Source: Vigna angularis (Eukaryota > Streptophyta > Magnoliopsida > Fabales > Fabaceae). Taken from it: a DNA stretch of 64,000 bases. Shown in pieces: positions 23,401 through 32,944 of this stretch. The notes under the pieces are model-generated. The model ran no database searches and was not told the DNA's origin. It saw only the letters and a list, made by a program, of their open reading frames with translations. The number at the start of each line of letters is the position of its first letter. Positions within the stretch are counted from its first letter, which is position 1. Location: contig NC_068979.1 in the NCBI RefSeq assembly GCF_016808095.1, forward strand, positions 12,113,001 to 12,177,000, read 5' to 3'. The position numbers were made by a program, and so were the translations under genes.

Positions 23401-23529
23401 TGTTTCTGTTTAATCAGTCTGAGGGTCGGACGTCTAGGTCCTTTAAATAGAGCGAAAACAGAACAGAAACAAAACTCAGGCTTGTGTCACTGGCGCTCAA
23501 GTGCCCCACTTAAAGCGCATCGAAAATAG
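23400..23529 (+). repeat. LTR-like fragment, left of the Mutator-like insertion
   Basis: CTTAAAGCGCATCGAAAA followed, after the insertion, by ACTCCCTAAATACAACGTGAGCGACC matches 55267-55310, where the same sequence is uninterrupted. The Mutator-like element at 23530 therefore inserted into this LTR-like sequence. Confidence 0.6.
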
Positions 23530-24665
23530 GGGTGTTGCTTCCTCCACCACCACCCCTTGCTCCATCCTCCACCTCATTCCTTACCCCTCTCTTTATTTTC
23601 CCATTCCTATTTTACCCTTAGTAAAATTTTAGGGTTAATATCTTTTAACCTCTACCCACTCCAATCATCTACATGTATGCAGCGAAAACTCTTCTTCCTC
23701 TTTATCGTTTGTTTTCTCATTGTTTCATTGTGTTCTTCTTCCTCTTTTTCACGTTCCACTTCTTCCTCTCATTCTTTAATTATGATAGAATTGTGGTCTC
23801 AGAGTGTGGTGGACTTTCATTAGCTAGTGTGCTTAGTGAGAGATTGCAAGTGGTGGTGGAAGCAATTGATCAGTCATGCCAAGATCGGTGTGTGGTGGTG
23901 GTGTGGTGGCGCTTGAAGGATTCGTCGTGAAGGTGCGTAATAAACCCTAAAAAAATAAACGTATAATCTTTAAATTGGATGTGAGCATCCCTCAACGGAT
24001 GTCAACATCCATTTAAGGGAAAACGGATGTCGATATCCGTTTTGCCTTAAACGGATGTTGACATCGGTTCACGGATGCTCACATCTGTTTAAAGTTACAT
24101 GTTTATTTTCCAGTTTATTTTTATTAGTTTATTTTTTTATATTAATTTTGGAGATATTTTAATAATGTAATTTATATGTTTTGATGTATTATTTTTTAAT
24201 ATATTTTTTATGTATTTTAATAATGTATTTTTGAAGATCTTTATTGTTATTAGTTTATATTTATATTTTTTTGTATTTTACAGTTATATATAATTAGTTT
24301 TTTGTTTTAATGTTTTTTGTATAATATATATTTTTTTTATATGGTTTTGTATTCTTTAACAATATTATAATTATATAAAAAATTATTTATTAGTTTAATT
24401 ATATGAAATATATAATTTTATTATATTAATATTTTTGTAATTAAAACAAACATATTTGATGGAGTTGGGGGATCTGAAAAGAGAGAGAATGAGAGTTGGG
24501 AGGTGGGGCTGAGTGAAAAGTAAAAATGGGTAGAAAGATAGGGTTTGAGTTTAAAGTAAATAAATAGGGTTAAAAGTAAAAAAGGTTATTTTTGTAATTA
24601 AAATTTTTGTGCAGAAGGTAGGGGAGGTGGAGGGAGAAGTGGTGGTGGTGGAGGGAGCAACACCC
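23530..24665. mobile_element. Mutator-like non-autonomous element A
   Basis: A 1136-bp element with terminal inverted repeats GGGTGTTGCTTCCTCCACC / GGGTGTTGCTCCCTCCACC and an exact 9-bp target duplication CGAAAATAG (23521-23529 and 24666-24674), the length typical of Mutator transposons. No transposase frame. The interior (23990-24095) has a cluster of GGATGT(C/T)(G/A)ACATC palindromes. Short frames at 23557-23930 come from the terminal repeat and flank. Related to the element at 32945-35519. Confidence 0.9.
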
Positions 24666-24770
24666 CGAAAATAGACTCCCTAAATACAACGTGAGCGACC
24701 TCTTTTAAAGCTCATAATAATCCCTACTCACCTCTTTTAATAAAGACCTTGCTTGGGCTTGGGAGACTTA

Positions 24771-25750
24771 TGTACTATATGAAATATACCGATCGGATTG
24801 TCATTTATGGACAATTAACAGGTATTAATAGGTCACATTGCCTTACGCTTTACAAATATACGGTATTATTGGGTTTGATTGCCTAAAAATATATTTCACT
24901 AATGGTTAATCAATGGACTTGGTTGTCACAAGTCCTATAAATATACAATTGATGTGCAGGTACAATCATCTTTTTCTATCCTAATAAAATAGTGACCTCT
25001 CTTTATGAAACATATCTGACTTAAGCGTTGGAGTGTCTTCTGCAGGTCAACAACTCATCAAAGTGGATTCAGGTCAACAACTCATCAAAGTGGATTGCAT
25101 TCTGGAAGATGATTGAAGATCAAAAGAGAGCAAGGAAGGACGACCAACCCTCAGACCAATTTAATCAAAATATTTTGGCGCCCACCGTGGGACCGAGCGA
25201 CACCCCCATGAAACCATGAGGAATCAGACGTGTAGACGTGCGCTCGGCCTCGACATTGCTACTTAGGATCAATACCAAGTTTTGCAACAAGAGTACAAAA
25301 TTCTATAATAATTTCTAAAGGCATGTCTTTTGTTTTGAGAACTTTCAAGAACGTTCAGCCTTACATCCAACCTTGTCAGGTTCCAATATTTTTTATTATA
25401 ATTTATAAATTATAATTTTTATTTTTTTTAACTCATATTTTTGTGAGTAAAAATATCCTCCACACGGAGGTTCAGTCTTACGTTCAACCTTGTTAGGTTC
25501 CACTTTTTATTATAATTTATAAATTATAATATATTGAAGCATTTATTTTATTTTGTTTAACTCATATTTTTGTGAGTAAAAATATCTTTTACAAGAAGGT
25601 TAAGTCTTACGTTCAACCTTGTCAAGTTCCACTAAGCCTTATATATATGGAAAAGAGGGAATTGATGATGAAAATTGACACAAAATATTTCGGTTAAATT
25701 GGTCTAAGGGTATGACAATTAATTTTGATCGGTATATTTCATATAGTACA
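24771..25750 (+). mobile_element. LTR-retrotransposon fragment with inverted ends
   Basis: Starts TGTACTATATGAAATATACC and ends with its inverse (GATCGGTATATTTCATATAG then TACA, 25727-25750). About 400 bp in, TTTTGGCGCCCACCGTGGGA (starting near 25173) looks like the end of an LTR plus a primer site; a related site with GGTGCCCACCGTGGGG lies near 52094. The structure reads as an LTR, primer site, short internal piece and an inverted LTR start. No coding domain and no target duplication were found. A 29-bp direct duplication (AGGTCAACAACTCATCAAAG and on) lies at about 25043-25099. Confidence 0.6.
25345..25640 (+). repeat. Tandem repeat of about 117-129 bp
   Basis: TTCAG(C/T)CTTAC(A/G)T(C)CAACCTTGT begins units at about 25354, 25471 and 25600, each followed by an AT-rich stretch with ATAATTTATAAATTATAAT and a TTTTGTGAGTAAAAATATC motif. 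About 2.3 copies inside the LTR fragment. Confidence 0.8.
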
Positions 25751-26420
25751 AGGGCAAATAAAGTCTCAACCTCCAGAGTTCTCTCTCAAAATGGGTTAGG
25801 ATCAGGATTAAAGTGAGTCTAATCCTATTACAAAACTTCAACTAACTTTTAAAAGCAATATCATTTATATATACATATAAAATTATATATTTTACTAGAT
25901 AGTTTAATATGTTATAATTTTATTATATTTAAATCAATATTTTATAACATACTAATAATTATGTTATTTAATAAAATATATAATAATACTTCATATTTTT
26001 GTGTTTTCATATATTAAATAAAATATATATTTTCATATTTTTATATCATACTCTTATATAACAATATTTATGTATGAAATAACACTTCAAATATATTTGT
26101 CATTCTATAAAATATTCTCTAACCAAATCTAGTCTTTGTAAAAAAAATGTTCATGTTAAATAAATAAAATAAATTTTCTTTATATTAGTTAGGTTTTAAT
26201 TTCTTTAAAATCAAATAAATATTTTAAAAGATATAAACAACTTGCTTAATTAATAAGAAGTGAATTTTTTTAATTGTGATAAATAATTGATTTTTTATAT
26301 ATTATGTATTTTTTATAACATTTTAATAGTTTTTGAATTTCTTTTAATTCTATAAAGAAGAAAATCAACATGATTAGAAGTTTAAGCATAAAGATAAAGT
26401 TTTGTCTTAAAAATTTTAGT
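25751..26420. other. AT-rich spacer
   Basis: Nothing recognisable: no domain-bearing open frame, no clear terminal repeats. Confidence 0.4.
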
Positions 26421-26425
26421 TTAAA

Positions 26426-26687
26426 CCCTCATATGATTCATGTTTGTTCAAGAATCTCAATTCGATTATCAAGTTTTAAGTTGTCTCAATTTGACACGTG
26501 ATTAATATATTTGTTCTCATAAAAAAAATCACAGATTGACACGTGACATTGAGTAAACGTCGTTAGTTCTGTATTAACAGAAAGAACCAAATTATATCAC
26601 ATTTTTTAAAATAAGGATCTAATTGAAACAACTTAAAACTTGATAATCGAATTAAGATTATTGAACAAATATAACGGTCATCCAAGG
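26426..26687. mobile_element. Foldback MITE
   Basis: Two inverted arms: TTGTTCAAGAATCTCAATTC and on (from about 26451) pairs with AATCGAATTAAGATTATTGA (26645-26664) and its flanks, with several mismatches. The loop contains a DNA-level direct repeat of TTGACACGTGA. A clean target duplication was not found, so the ends are approximate. Probably Mutator-type like its neighbour, but that is inference. Confidence 0.6.
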
Positions 26688-26735
26688 TTGTAACCTTAAA
26701 TATTTGAGTTAAAGATAACCTTTTATATTTTTTTA

Positions 26736-27079
26736 GGTTTAATCACTCACGAAGTCCTTTTTTTCGCGTGGAATCTCAATTTAGTCCCTTTGTTTTTGAA
26801 AATCTCAATTGGGTCCCAAATTTATGAAAATTGCAACAATTGGATCCTTTCCGTTAAATTGTCTCCAACGGCGTTAGTGTGTGTCTGACGGGGCACGTCA
26901 TCCACGTCAGACTACAGCGTGCCACGTCAGACACACACTAACGCCGTTGGAGACAATTTAACGGAAAGGATCCAATTGTTACAATTTTCATAAATTTGGG
27001 ACCCAATTGAGATTTCCAAAAACAAAGGGACTAAATTGAGATTCCACGCGAAAAAAAGGACTTCGGGAATGATTAAACC
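26736..27079. mobile_element. Mutator-type hairpin MITE
   Basis: A 344-bp element that is almost one long hairpin: each arm (about 160 bp) is a near-perfect inverse of the other, starting GGTTTAATCACTC / GGTTTAATCATTC. The exact 9-bp flanks ATTTTTTTA (26727-26735 and 27080-27088) support Mutator-type transposition. No coding sequence. If transcribed it would give a near-perfect double-stranded RNA. Confidence 0.92.
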
Positions 27080-27372
27080 ATTTTTTTATTCACTTTTTCT
27101 GTGTATGACGGTAAAACATATACTTTAAAAATGAATCAATAGATATAAAGAATAATAGAAATATATATGTATGATTAAAAAAATTACAAACAAATAAACT
27201 ATGTGCATGTTGAATAATTAAATTAATAACAACTAACATATAAAATGCATATAATATTCATTTTAATAATAATAAATTTAGTAAATATTACGAAATGAAA
27301 AATCATAAAACATTTATTGTTAATTTTGATAAAAATTCATTAAAAAGTAAGAAATTACTTACTTAAATATGT

Positions 27373-27377
<5 letters not shown>

Positions 27378-27437
<60 letters not shown>
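27378..27437. repeat. (AT)n microsatellite
   Basis: About 30 uninterrupted AT/TA dinucleotides. Similar runs occur at 3755-3807, 10886-10921 and 21643-21691. Confidence 0.95.
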
Positions 27438-27439
<2 letters not shown>

Positions 27440-27504
27440 CAAATATACATTAAGTTTTTCACAACAAAATTAAATGATTATCTTATATACCTTAAAATAT
27501 ATAT

Positions 27505-27700
27505 TTGGTTTAATACTTATTTTGGTTCCTAGGTTTGGTAGATTTGTTCAAAGTGGTTCTACCTTTTTTAGATGTTCACAATTGTCCCATATTTTGTAAA
27601 AACGGTTCAAGTAGGTCCTTTTTGCTTATGATGTTAAAAACACTAACAAAAATATGTGGCAAGATCAGCACGATTGATGTGGCAATGTTAAAAGTCTTTG
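27505..27700. mobile_element. Single Mutator-type terminal repeat, partner missing
   Basis: GGTTTAATACTTATTTTGGTTCCTAGG and the following text are in the style of a legume Mutator-type terminal repeat. No inverted partner was seen downstream, so the element is broken or its other end is unrecognisable. Confidence 0.4.
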
Positions 27701-27959
27701 GCCTTAATTAAAACCTCTTTATTAGAATTAATTTTACTTTACCTTAATTAAACCCTAATTTACTATCATGAAACCCTAATTAGAAACTTATTCCCCTCTC
27801 TGTTTTCAAGTTCCCAGTATTTGTTTCTGGTTCTCGAACAGACCCAACCTTGGGGTGTCCCTACGAGTTTCATAGGGTTTTCTTCTTCTCCTTTGTCTTG
27901 GTTAGGAGTTGTCTTCTCCTTTTCTGGTTAGGGAACATTATTGGTTGTGTTGAATTTTG

Positions 27960-28290
27960 GGTTTTGTTATTTGGGGTTTCTTCTCTACAGGTTTTCATCT
28001 CGCGATTTAGGACTAGGGTTTTGATTTGGGTTATGCTATTACGAGTTTATGTTCTTGATTATTCTCTATAGATTTTGATCTCGCGATTTAGGATTAAGGT
28101 TTTGATTTGAGTTCTATTATTTGGGATTTCTGTTCTTGATTCTTCTTTACAGGTTTTGATCTCGCGATTTGGAGCTTTTGTTTTGATTTGGGTTATGTTA
28201 TGTGGAATTTATGTTCTTGATTCTTCTCTACATGTTTTAAACTCGTAATTTGGGACTACGCTTTTGATTTGGGATTCTATAATTTTTTTC
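27960..28290 (+). repeat. 82-bp minisatellite, 4 copies
   Basis: Units of about 82 bp built on TTTTGATCTCGCGATTTAGG and TTTATGTTCTTGATT start near 27986, 28069, 28150 and 28230, and diverge towards the right. Preceded by CCCTAAT-rich sequence with the look of a plant 5' UTR or intron (27760-27840). No protein is supported; the 73-residue frame at 27850-28071 is repeat sequence. Confidence 0.85.
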
Positions 28291-28461
28291 GTTTGTAGGG
28301 TGATGGTTGCGATTTGTGGTTTTCCAGTGATGGTTTGGTTTGGGGTTTCAAGTGGTGTTTTGGGTGCGAGCAGCTTCTGGGTTTAACAAGAAGAAGATGA
28401 GAATCTATTAAAAATAAATTTTTCACGTCATTATGAAAGAAAAGAAAAAGGACATGAGCAT

Positions 28462-28941
28462 TTGGTAGCCTTATGTGATAGTGACTATGCCGAAGACCTT
28501 GATGATCGAATGAGTATCTCAGGGTATGTTTTTAAGATACCAAATGGGTTAGTTGCTTGGAGTTCTAAAAAGAAGCAGTCTATAGTATCATTATCCACCA
28601 TTGAGACTGAATATATTTTCGTAGCAAGAAGTGCCACTCAAAGTATTTGAATGATGCGTGTACTTGAGAGTTTTAGGATTAAACAAAATAAGTGTATTAT
28701 TTTCTATGGTAAAAGTTCAACTATTAAATTGTCAAAGAATCCAGTTATGCATGATAGAAGTGAGCATATTCATGTTCGATTTCACTTTCTTTGGGAATTG
28801 ACCAATCAAGGAGAAATTGAATTAGTACATTGTGGTACTAAGGGTCAACTGGCTGACATTATGACCAAAGCCTTGAGACTGGAAGTGTTCGTGCAACTGA
28901 GAGAAAGATTTGGAATATCCAGTATTATAGAGATAAACTAA
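28462..28941 (+). pseudogene. Ty1/copia RNase H fragment with a stop
   Basis: The C-terminal end of a Ty1/copia Pol polyprotein. The frame reads CDSDYAEDLDDRMSISGYVF, then AWSSKKKQSIVSLST and TETEY-like IETEYI, hits TGA at 28648-28650 where copia elements have Trp, then continues in phase to 28941 with STIKLSKNPV, RSEHIHVRFHFL and LADIMTKAL. The usual Asp-Asn before STIKLS is replaced by GKS, so a catalytic residue is also lost. The left part of pol is missing: similarity stops near 28440. A purine-rich AAGGGAAG with a following TGTCAAAAG (about 28970-28990) may be the polypurine tract and 3' LTR start. Inactive remnant. Confidence 0.9.
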
Positions 28942-28982
28942 CTGTATTCACTTAAATAACAATTCAGTTTAAGGGAAGTCAT

Positions 28983-29585
28983 GTCAAAAGAATATTGATG
29001 ACTCATTTCAAATTAGTTGGATGCTTTATTTTAAAATAAACTTATCCTTTAGGAATATGATAGAATTAGACATAGGCAGTAACTCATTTTGCCTTCTAAG
29101 GGACTGCAATCTCACTTTCTTGGTTTTCTCCGCACCTCCATGTGCCTTTTGTAATATATCTCAGGTCTCCTTTGTTGTTCTTGCTTTGGAAATCTTCTCA
29201 AAGTTCATCATATCCACACACTGATGGAGAGAAGACAACAAGTTTTGCAATCTTTCTTCTTATTTACGGCTTCATCCTTCTCTTGGACATCATCTTTCAT
29301 AATCTTCAGCATCTCTTATATCCAAGAATAGCTTCCATCTTTATAACCCAGTGGTTATAATTTTTCCCATCAAGAACTGGTAGATTACCTAGAAAATTTC
29401 CACATCCATTTGCCATTTTCCACTACACAAACTCATTCAACCTTGCTCTAGATACCACAGTTTGTTTGAATGAGAGAAAAATAGAGGGGAAGAGAAAACA
29501 GAGGATACACACACGGAAATGAAATCTAGTAAGAAGTAATATTTACACTTTGTATTTATGAAAAGAATAAATGACTCTTATTTAT
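28983..29585 (+). repeat. Possible 3' LTR of the copia remnant
   Basis: Follows the pol remnant and polypurine-like tract. The start TGTCAAAAG at about 28982 fits an LTR, but no second LTR or target duplication exists to set the end. Short frames at 29021-29360 are not supported as genes. Confidence 0.35.
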
Positions 29586-29639
29586 AGAGTTTACAAGAGT
29601 TTAAACCAAAACATTTTAAAAGTAGAAAAACATACTTGA

Positions 29640-29850
29640 ATTAATACAACAATTCCCACAAAAAGTTGGCTGAATTCGATCGAATCGATCCCAAATGAAA
29701 TTGGATTAACTCTAACCGAAATTCGACTAAAAGTGATTAAGTTAACCCCAACTAAATTTTGACCAAATTCAACCAACCTGACTAAAATTAGGTCAAATTC
29801 AACCTAAATTAAAATTAAACCAAATTAAACCAAGTCTAACTTTGACATAA
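29640..29850. repeat. Degenerate AAATTCAACC-type short repeats
   Basis: Many imperfect copies of a 10-13-bp motif such as CCAAATTCAACC / CTAAATTTTGAC / AAATTAAACC. Non-coding; perhaps a subterminal region of a transposon. Confidence 0.5.
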
Positions 29851-30094
29851 ATTCAACATCTGCTCTTAACCATTTATATTATATGCCAAATAATACAATT
29901 TGTTTAAATGCATATAATAATATTGCTAAAATTGTATAATGAAATTTTAATTCATTAAATTAACATGATATACATATTTCAAGATGATTTCATATTAAAA
30001 TTAAAAAAAATAAATTTAATTTTGGAAAGGATAAACTCTTTTAAATCTATAATGATAAAATTGCAAACTAACTTTCAAATGTTGAGGTAACATG

Positions 30095-30991
30095 TAGAGC
30101 TGTCAAAACGGGTAACCCGGCCCGACCCGACCCGACCCACCACGGGTTGATCACTTAGTGAGCCAACCCAACCCAACTCATTTATTAGCGAGCTGAAAAT
30201 TTTTGAACCCGACCCGATCCATTACGGGTTGGTGGGTTAAACGGGTTGGCTCATTGGCTCACTTAATTAATTTTTTTTCACCCTCTTCTTCTCATATTCT
30301 TATAACATGTTACTTTGATCGATCAAATTGAAACAGTAATAATTGGACCAATTGATATAAAAGAAAATGAAATAAAAGAAATATATTGTTATATATATTC
30401 TAAGCTATCAAGCATAGAATTTTGCCAATTTAGTTTAATGAGTTTGACCAAGAAACTACATATAGTCGTTAACAAAAATATATAGGACAAGATAAAACTG
30501 TCATGCTTGTAGATAGGTCTAAAAACAAGATAAAACAAATGATATATTCCTGAATTATCCATCTATTAAATTGGAGTCCTGAATTGATAAATCCACAGTA
30601 TTATACTCTCTTGAAGCATCTTCTTCTTTATCTCCATCTATAATATTATCCAATCCATAATCTTAGGATTTTATTTCGAGGGGAACTTTTGGAAAGACAG
30701 CAGCGCGAAAGGCTCTATTGCTAAGTAAAGGTTGTGCATTTTGAATAATTAATTTGATTTCAATAAAAAAAATAGGATTTGAATAATTAATTTAATTTAA
30801 TTAATAAAAATAGGTGGGTTGTTGAGCCAACCCGACCCACCACGGGTTCAACCCGTGTGAGCCGGGTTCTTAGTGAGTCGAGTCAAAATTAGGTCGCATA
30901 AAAAAATTTGCATTTTTTTCTAGCCCAACCCGACTCAAATCCATGGTGAGCCGGGTTGGCTCACGGATTTCAACCCATTTTGACGACACTA
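30095..30991. mobile_element. hAT-type non-autonomous transposon
   Basis: An 897-bp element with terminal inverted repeats TAGAGCTGTCAAAACGGGT / TAGTGTCGTCAAAATGGGT and the exact 8-bp target duplication GTAACATG (30087-30094 and 30992-30999), as in hAT elements. The subterminal zones hold many copies of AACCCGACCC / GGGTTGG motifs in both orientations, the usual arrangement of transposase-binding repeats. No transposase gene. Related in terminal and subterminal style to 57911-58854. Confidence 0.93.
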
Positions 30992-31258
30992 GTAACATGA
31001 TCTAAAATAGACATAAAAGTTCAAAGGCTACGTCATTTAAAAAAACGAATAAATAGAAAATTAAGCAATCACATGTGAACAATTATGGAGAAGAAAATAC
31101 ATAAACTGAATTGAATTTGTTACCACAGATTAACCTGTCTCGTATTTGAATGAATAAAAATAAAATAAAATTAGTTTAAAGTATTATTGAAACACATTTA
31201 TCATCCTAATTATTTGAATTATTACTAATAAATGTATAATTGTAAGTTATATTTTCAA

Positions 31259-32302
31259 GGGTTAAATATGTTTTTAGTCTCTAAATTATTAAGCGAATTT
31301 GTTTTTAGTCCCTCTTTCAAATTAAGCTACATTTTGATTTTTCTCCTTAAGGAAACCATAATTTTTCGTCCTCCAAAACTAACAGCGTTAAAAATAAGCT
31401 GAGGTGGCTAATGGTGGGGTGCCACGTCGTTTTTTTTACTGACACCAGTTAATCTTTCTCAGCTCCTCTCCCTCTGACTCTACCACAGCCACCTTCGACG
31501 CCACCTCCAACACCTCTAGCGCCACCGGAGGAGCCAGAAAAGGCGTCACGTGGCGAGCACGTGGATGTTCTCCTCGTGGGGCGCCACCCCGATTGCGACC
31601 TCATGCTCACGCACCCCAGCATCAGCCGTTTCCACCTCCAGATCTGCTCCAAGCCATCATCACGTGGCTTCTTCGTTGTCGATTTGTCTTCCGGTAACCT
31701 AACGCTCTCTCTTTTCCTTTCTTTTTCTTGTTTTCATTGATTGGTTCAATGTCCAATGAATGAACAAAACAAACAATGGTTGATGATGATGTTGCAGTGC
31801 ACGAGATGTGGGTGTCGGGAAAGAGGATTGAACCGATGGTGAGTGTGGAGATGAAGGAGGGGGACGTGCTCAAGATCGGGGTGTCCAGTAGGGTTTACCA
31901 TCTACATTGGATTCCGATTAGTTGCGCCTATGATTTGAGGGTTTTTTGGGCAATGAAGATGGAGGTTTTACAGAGGTGAGCATGGTGGAGGGGTGGTTGC
32001 GCATGGGATTTTGCGGTTGATGGTGGCACCAGAGGTGTTCGAGGTGGTGCCGGAGGTGGCTGTGGTAGAGTCGGAGGGAGAGGGAGGGAGAGGAGATGAG
32101 AAAGATTAACTGGTGTCAGAAAAAAAAAAAAAAGGAGGTGGCACACCACTGTTAGCCACCTTAGCTTATTTTTAACGCTCTTAGTTTTGGAGACGAAAAA
32201 GTATGGTTTCCTTAAGGAGAAGAATCAAAATGTAGTTTAGTTTGAAAGAGAGACTAAAAATAAATTCGCTTGATAGTTTAGGACTAAAAAGATATTTAAC
32301 CT
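31259..32302. mobile_element. Pack-MULE carrying an FHA-gene fragment
   Basis: A 1044-bp Mutator-like element with exact 9-bp flanks TATTTTCAA (31250-31258 and 32303-32311). Long terminal inverted repeats (about 31259-31526 and 32022-32302) start GGGTTAAATATG / AGGTTAAATATC and extend into a proline-codon-rich stretch. Between them lies part of a host gene for an FHA-domain protein, with its intron. Mutator-like elements with captured gene pieces are called Pack-MULEs. No transposase. Confidence 0.93.
31555..31979 (+). pseudogene. Captured FHA-domain fragment (PS1-like)
   Basis: Two exons of an FHA (phosphothreonine-binding) domain. Exon a, 31555-31693, reads VLLVGRHPDCDLMLTHPSIS and then SRFHLQI. 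Exon b, from 31798, reads VHEMWVSGKRIEP and then VEMKEGDVLKIGVSSRVYHL, with stop TGA at 31977-31979. The intron 31694-31797 has GT...AG ends and joining the exons keeps the frame. The sequence resembles the FHA domain of PARALLEL SPINDLE1-type plant proteins (judged from memory). The conserved GR, S..R.H and SG positions are kept, though the usual H-G-T before W is HEM. No ATG is in frame upstream; the frame is open from about 31453 through a proline-rich stretch inside the left terminal repeat. The rest of the parent protein is missing, so it is a fragment. The retained intron shows capture as DNA, not through mRNA. Confidence 0.85.
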
Positions 32303-32944
32303 TATTTTCAACAACATAGGTTATTATTCAATTTAGACCAATTTGACAAAAATATAACTTTTAAAATTAAATAAAATTATTTCAATTTTCTTATATAATT
32401 TTGTTCAATATTAACTCGGTTAGGTTTAATTATTTTAACATACCAAAGTGTGACATTAGATTTTCATTTATATTATATATTCAATTTGATTCTAATGTTC
32501 CCGTGTTCTAACAACATCTAATACTAAAAAAAATCCGAAGTGAATAATCGACTAAGAATATATTTAGACAAATTTCTTGATAAGATTTATGAAGATAAAA
32601 GTTTAAAATATTCAAATTTTATACTTTTTAATTGTGGAACTCAGATATGTTTTCCATGGTAAAAGTTAATATATTTCTAAATTCAGAAACATATTTTATA
32701 TTACATAACTTAAGTAAATTAAAAAGTATATTTTAAACTTTTAGATTACAACAATGTATTTTAGATTAAATAATTTAGATAAATTTGTAATTGTACCATT
32801 CAAAATATTCTCAACTCCCATACAATTTGATTTTTTTTTCATCTGTAGAAGTGTAGAAAGGTAGCACGAGAGTGTTAAAAGAAATTTAGGCAGAATTATT
32901 CTGGCGGAAGAAAACGGGCCAGGGATTGGTCACTAACTCTCTAG

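Noticed and set aside
27505..28440. Mutator-like element carrying the 82-bp minisatellite
   Set aside because: Only one terminal repeat was seen; without the other end or a duplication the extent cannot be claimed.
31411..31452. ATG at 31411 as start of the captured FHA frame
   Set aside because: It is in phase with exon a but runs into TAA at about 31450 before the FHA sequence.
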